Source: Superficieibacter sp. HKU1
GTDB lineage: Bacteria > Pseudomonadota > Gammaproteobacteria > Enterobacterales > Enterobacteriaceae
Assembly (NCBI RefSeq): GCF_029319185.1
Contig: NZ_CP119754.1
Location: forward strand, 1,612,001 to 1,676,000
DNA length: 64,000 nucleotides
Reading direction: 5' to 3'
Shown: positions 60,364 through 64,000 of the stretch, one piece after another
Layout of the letters: each line of letters opens with the position of its first letter
Numbering within the stretch: the stretch's first letter is position 1
The notes under the pieces: model-generated
What the model was told of the DNA's origin: nothing
Database searches by the model: none
Seen by the model: the letters and a program-made list of their open reading frames with translations, nothing else
Made by a program: the position numbers and the translations under genes

Positions 60364-61149
60364 ATGAGCTTCGAATATATTTTTATTCTTATCGGTTTAA
60401 TGCAAATTTTCGGTTTTTTTATTCAGGGATGCACTGGCTTTGGCTGTACCGTTATTGCCGCTGCGGTGGTAACCGGTCTTTTGGGAACCGCAGAAGGCGT
60501 GCCTTATGGTACGATTATTACGCTGCCTTTTCTGTTCTATCTGGGCATAAAAACCATCAAAGAGGTGTCATGGAAAGACCTTATTAAAATTGTCATTTTA
60601 TGCGCTCCGGGGATCCTGCTCGGCAACTATCTATTTTATAAAATCAGCCCAACAACCGCCAAAATCTGTATTGGCGCGATGATCACCGCTATTGCATTAA
60701 TGAATATCTATAAATACATCGTAGTGCCATTAATTCTGAAAAGAGTGGCGGTGGAAGATCAACCTGATACGGTGATTAAAAAAAGCTTTCGTAATGGATG
60801 CCTGCTGCTGGGCGGCGTTGTACACGGCGCGTTTAACATCGGCGGCCCGTTAATTACCGTTTACACCATTGATGCCGTCAGAGAAAAAGAAAAATTCCGT
60901 AATACGATGAACTGGGTGTGGATTGTTCTTAATACTTTCAACGCCATTAACCAATACCGCAATGGCGCGCTGACGCCGCGTTTGTGGAGCGCGTTGGCCG
61001 TTGGTGTCCCGATGGCGGCGATAGGCTTTTTCCTCGGAATGGCCTTCCTGAAAAAAATCAATCGCGAGCAGTTTCTGCGGATTGTGTATTGCGTTCTGCT
61101 GTTCATCGGCGGTGATATGCTAATCCGCAATATTCTGGCGGTGATATAA
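60364..61149 (+). CDS. TauE/SafE-family anion exporter
   Basis: 261 residues, about eight hydrophobic segments; ATG after GGGAAGAG. Two-half DUF81/TauE pattern: IQGCTGFGCTVIAAAVVTGLLG, and GGVVHGAFNIGGPLITVYTID. Family members export sulfite, sulfoacetate or other sulfonated or carboxylated products. As last gene of the island it should remove the end product, either sulfite (if a C-S bond is cut) or a reduced sulfonate. It is the main hint that the substrate contains sulfur. Confidence 0.85.
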   Translation: MSFEYIFILIGLMQIFGFFIQGCTGFGCTVIAAAVVTGLLGTAEGVPYGTIITLPFLFYLGIKTIKEVSWKDLIKIVILCAPGILLGNYLFYKISPTTAKICIGAMITAIALMNIYKYIVVPLILKRVAVEDQPDTVIKKSFRNGCLLLGGVVHGAFNIGGPLITVYTIDAVREKEKFRNTMNWVWIVLNTFNAINQYRNGALTPRLWSALAVGVPMAAIGFFLGMAFLKKINREQFLRIVYCVLLFIGGDMLIRNILAVI

Positions 61150-61152
61150 TAT

Positions 61153-61183
61153 CGCCCCGGCAGTCTGTTTTGCTGCCGGGGCG
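61153..61183. terminator. Bidirectional terminator at the right edge of the island
   Basis: CGCCCCGGCAG / CTGCCGGGGCG, an 11-base stem with a 9-base loop, between the converging exporter gene and ybhN; TTATCTTTT follows on the plus strand. Confidence 0.9.
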
Positions 61184-61192
61184 TTATCTTTT

Positions 61193-62155
61193 CTACTTCG
61201 CCATCGTTTTTTCGTTTTTCTCTCTGAGCTTTTTCGCCCGGCTTTCCAGCACCAGATATCCCACCAGCGCCAGCAGCAGCGGGGCGATATAGTAGAGCAT
61301 CCGGTACGCCAGCAGCGCGGCGATGATCGTGCCCTGTGAGGTATGTTCGCCTGCGAGCAGGGCGATGAAAACCGCCTCCAGCACGCCAATCCCTGCCGGT
61401 ATGTGCACGATTACCCCGGCTATACTACTGACCAGCAACACGCCGAGAACAAAGAAGTAGTTCACATCCTGGCCCAGCAGCAGCCAGATAATCAGCCCCA
61501 TCACCATCCAGTTGATACTGGAAATCACCATTTGCGCGATGGCGAATTTCCACGATGGCAGCACCAGTTTCTGCCCCTTAATGGTGATATGACGACGCTT
61601 CGCAAAAGCGCAGCCCCACATATAGACCACCACCAGCAGCAGTAACACGATACCAACAATCCGCAGCGTGCCTTCATCGATATACCAGTGAGACGGAAGC
61701 TGGACCACGCCAAAGGTAAATATCAACCCACCCAGCAGGATATAGCCCAGCCAGTTAGTCGTAATGCTAAGCGAAAAAATGCGCGTAATGGTGCTGCTTG
61801 GCAGGCCCAGCCGCGAATAAAGCCGGTAGCGCATACCGATGCCGCCAACCCAGGTACTTAACGTCAGGTTAAAGGCATAGCAGATAAACGACACCAGCAT
61901 TACCTGCCGTTTCGCCAGCTTATGTCCGCAGTAGGCCCGGCCTAACAGATCGTAAAAGCCGTACATCACATAGCTGACGATCACCAGCGCAACAGCGCTA
62001 AGCAGGGCAAGGCGGTTATAGTCACGAATAACTTTCCAGACGTCTTCCCAGTTCACCTTTTTGGCGTAAATAACCAGCAGGACCGCTACGGCAATAAAAA
62101 ACAGCCAGGTGAGAATTTTTTTCGCCAGCCGCCAGCGAGGATGTGATTTAGCCAT
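61193..62155 (-). CDS. ybhN: YbhN, LPG synthase/flippase-like (UPF0104) membrane protein
   Basis: 320 residues, about eight membrane helices; family motif STWVGGIGMRYRLYSRLGLP and HIPAGIGVLEAVFIALL. Forms with clsB and ybhP the E. coli operon ybhPON; its role in lipid handling is unclear. Start overlaps the clsB stop by one base. Right flank of the acquired region is intact. Confidence 0.95.
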   Translation of the reverse strand: MAKSHPRWRLAKKILTWLFFIAVAVLLVIYAKKVNWEDVWKVIRDYNRLALLSAVALVIVSYVMYGFYDLLGRAYCGHKLAKRQVMLVSFICYAFNLTLSTWVGGIGMRYRLYSRLGLPSSTITRIFSLSITTNWLGYILLGGLIFTFGVVQLPSHWYIDEGTLRIVGIVLLLLVVVYMWGCAFAKRRHITIKGQKLVLPSWKFAIAQMVISSINWMVMGLIIWLLLGQDVNYFFVLGVLLVSSIAGVIVHIPAGIGVLEAVFIALLAGEHTSQGTIIAALLAYRMLYYIAPLLLALVGYLVLESRAKKLREKNEKTMAK

Positions 62156-63396
62156 CAGGATTTCACTCCGGAATTTTCGGTCTCAACGCGATCCTGCGTT
62201 TCAAGCTCTGGTTGCACCGGCGGATCAACCTCTGCCAGCAGTGGCGTATGGGCCGGAAGCCAGCCCACCAGCGCCGGGAAATGACGCAGGAAGTGGAACA
62301 CCACGACGCTCTTGCCCAGATTCCACCAGGTTCGCTTCGGCATCATGGTTTCATCCACCAGCTTGCAATCTTTGCTGATAATGGCCTCCAGATTTTCCCG
62401 CAGCGTCTGGTTAAATTCCCGGTCGTGGATGATCAGGTTGGCTTCAAGATTCAGCGACAGACTGAGCGGGTCAAGGTTGCTGGAGCCGACGGTGGCCCAG
62501 TGATCGTCCATCAGCGCCACTTTACCGTGTAGCGGGCGGCGGCAATACTCATAGACATCGACGCCGCCTTTAATCAGGTAGTTATACAGCAGCCGCGCGC
62601 CGACTTTGACAATCGGCATATCCGGCTCGCCCTGAACGATCAGCTTAACCTTAACGCCACGACGCGCGGCATTACGCATGGCGTGCAGCAAACGGTAGCC
62701 GGGGAAGAAGTAGGCGTTGGCGATAATCACTTCCCGGCGGGCATTGGCCAGCATTTTCAAATAGTGGCGTTCAATATCGTCACGGTGCTCTTCGTTATCG
62801 CGCCAGACAAACAGCGCCTGCGCTTCGCCCGGCTTGCGGTTTTCCACCGCGCGGTGATGGCGTCGCCACCAGCGGCGCACCGAGGCGTTACCCGGCAGAT
62901 TTTCCACTTCAAATTGCAGAATATCCTGTACCACCGGGCCCTCAATGCGGATGGCATAATCCTGCTTCGCCTGCGGACCATAGCTGGACATATGCTCGTC
63001 GGAATAGTTAATCCCGCCAACGAAGGCAATGTCGGTGTCGATAACCACGATTTTGCGGTGCATGCGGCGGAAAACGTTGGTGCGCATGCCCATCATTCGC
63101 GGGCGCGGATCGTAATAGCGGAACACCACGCCCGCCGCCGTCAGTTCGTTAACGAAGTTGTCGCTCAGATCCGGCGAACCATAACCGTCAAGCAGCACGT
63201 CAATTTTTACGCCGCGCTGCGCCGCACGCAACAGCACCGCGTGCAGCTGTTTACCCACGTCATCTTCAAACCAGATAAAACTTTCGAGAATAACCCGACT
63301 TTTGGCGTCATCAATGGCGGCATGTACCGCCGGATAAAACTGATCGCCGTTCTCCAGTAACTCGATGCGGTTTCCCTCTCGCCAGTCACATTTCAT
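62155..63396 (-). CDS. clsB: Cardiolipin synthase B
   Basis: 413 residues, the E. coli length. Phospholipase D superfamily with two HKD motifs, MHRKIVVIDTDIAFVGGIN (about 115-135) and LHGKVALMDDHWATVGSSN (about 285-305). Makes cardiolipin, and phosphatidylglycerol in E. coli. Overlaps ybhP by 4 bases (ATGA). Confidence 0.97.
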   Translation of the reverse strand: MKCDWREGNRIELLENGDQFYPAVHAAIDDAKSRVILESFIWFEDDVGKQLHAVLLRAAQRGVKIDVLLDGYGSPDLSDNFVNELTAAGVVFRYYDPRPRMMGMRTNVFRRMHRKIVVIDTDIAFVGGINYSDEHMSSYGPQAKQDYAIRIEGPVVQDILQFEVENLPGNASVRRWWRRHHRAVENRKPGEAQALFVWRDNEEHRDDIERHYLKMLANARREVIIANAYFFPGYRLLHAMRNAARRGVKVKLIVQGEPDMPIVKVGARLLYNYLIKGGVDVYEYCRRPLHGKVALMDDHWATVGSSNLDPLSLSLNLEANLIIHDREFNQTLRENLEAIISKDCKLVDETMMPKRTWWNLGKSVVVFHFLRHFPALVGWLPAHTPLLAEVDPPVQPELETQDRVETENSGVKS

Positions 63397-64000
63397 AAGT
63401 GGATCTCCGCACTCAGGGGGGCATGATCGGACAGGTGACGCCAGTGGCGTAAGAGCAGCGCTGAAGGACTACTGGCATGCGCGTTCTTCACATAAATACG
63501 ATCAAGGCGCAATAAAGGAAAACGCACGGGGAATGTGCGTGCCGGTCGGCCTTTAGCCCGGCTAAATATCTCTTCCAGGCCGGCCCGGGATTTCAGTGGA
63601 TAATTGGCCTTTTGTCGCCAGTCATTGAAATCGCCTGCCACTATCACCGGTTCGCCCTCGGGAAAGGTATTTACCCAGTCGGCGAGCATGGTAAGCTGCG
63701 CCTGACGATGGGCTTCACGCAGTCCCAGATGAACACAAATAACATGGATCGGATGACCGAGATCCGGCGGAACGATGCGGCAATAAAGCAGACCGCGCTT
63801 TTCACTGCCGTCAACGGATACGTCGCGATTCTCATAATGTTCAATAGGATAGCGTGATAGCACCGCGTTGCCGTGATGGCCTTCCGGATAGACGGCATTG
63901 CGGCCATACGCAAAATCACTCCACATGGTATCCGCCAGAAACTCGTAATGGGTGGTATCCGGCCAGTTCTCCACGTGCAGCGGATGTACTTCATGCGCGC
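63393..64000 (-). CDS. ybhP: YbhP, endonuclease/exonuclease/phosphatase-family protein, 5' truncated by the window
   Basis: The last 202 residues are present; the frame is open to the window end (first codons read AHEVHPLHVENWPD, as in E. coli), so the start is outside. EEP-fold segments: GNAVLSRYPIEHYENRDVS, VHLGLREAHR, VAGDFNDWRQKANYPL, LDRIYVKN and SDHAPLSAEI with catalytic Asp, His. First gene of ybhP-clsB-ybhN; substrate not known. Confidence 0.95.
   Translation of the reverse strand, partial: AHEVHPLHVENWPDTTHYEFLADTMWSDFAYGRNAVYPEGHHGNAVLSRYPIEHYENRDVSVDGSEKRGLLYCRIVPPDLGHPIHVICVHLGLREAHRQAQLTMLADWVNTFPEGEPVIVAGDFNDWRQKANYPLKSRAGLEEIFSRAKGRPARTFPVRFPLLRLDRIYVKNAHASSPSALLLRHWRHLSDHAPLSAEIHL

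Noticed and set aside
60297..60587. 96-residue frame overlapping the TauE-type gene start
   Set aside because: Out-of-frame shadow of the exporter gene; it translates the same DNA into a Tyr/Arg-rich nonsense-like protein.

Overview
The window is a chromosomal segment of an enterobacterium (Enterobacteriaceae). Gene order and protein sequence follow the E. coli / Salmonella / Klebsiella / Citrobacter backbone tolQRAB-pal-cpoB-tRNAs-nadA-pnuC-zitB-ybgS-aroG-gpmA-galMKTE-modFE-acrZ-modABC-ybhA-pgl-ybhC-ybhB-bioABFCD-uvrB-ybhK-moaABCDE-ybhL-ybhNOP. It is not E. coli K-12: several insertions break this order. The genus cannot be settled from the sequence alone; a relative of Citrobacter, Enterobacter or Klebsiella fits.

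Layout. 1-4.8 kb: Tol-Pal envelope system. 4.9-5.5 kb: four identical tRNA-Lys genes and one tRNA-Val. 5.7-10.3 kb: NAD synthesis (nadA, pnuC), zinc efflux (zitB), ybgS and aroG. 10.4-15.5 kb: an inserted TonB receptor plus a FecBCD/MolABC-type ABC importer. Its promoter carries a near-perfect ModE operator, so the likely cargo is molybdate, tungstate or a molybdenum chelate rather than iron. 15.5-20.8 kb: gpmA and the gal operon with its GalR and CRP sites. 21-24.1 kb: an alpha/beta hydrolase, modF and modE. 24.3-25.6 kb: an AT-rich islet of three overlapping genes of unknown function. 25.8-34 kb: acrZ, modABC with its ModE operator, ybhA, pgl, ybhC, a DUF2000 gene, an AraC regulator and ybhB. 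34.1-39.2 kb: the divergent bio operon with the BirA operator. 39.1-39.8 kb: an orphan UrtE/LivF-like ATPase with a candidate sigma54 promoter and NtrC site. 40.5-46 kb: uvrB with a LexA box, then an eptA-pmrA-pmrB operon with a PmrA box at an unusual place. 46.1-50.8 kb: ybhK, moaABCDE with ModE operator and molybdenum-cofactor RNA, and ybhL. 51.2-61.2 kb: an acquired glycyl-radical-enzyme catabolic island. 61.2-64 kb: ybhN, clsB and ybhP (truncated by the window end).

How parts work together. Molybdenum is a theme: ModE (made here) appears to have three operators in the window, at modABC, moaABCDE and the new TonB/ABC system, linking two metal importers to cofactor synthesis. The catabolic island encodes an IclR regulator, a DASS-type anion importer, a CoA-acylating aldehyde dehydrogenase, an iron alcohol dehydrogenase, a glycyl radical enzyme with its activase, and a TauE/SafE exporter. 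This is the layout of an anaerobic pathway that makes an aldehyde and dismutates it to an alcohol and an acyl-CoA; an organosulfonate such as dihydroxypropanesulfonate or isethionate is the best guess for substrate. The glycyl radical enzyme is interrupted in frame by a TAA codon just before its glycyl-radical domain, which remains intact as a separate 49-residue open frame. This is either a fresh loss of function, a sequence error, or a two-piece enzyme.
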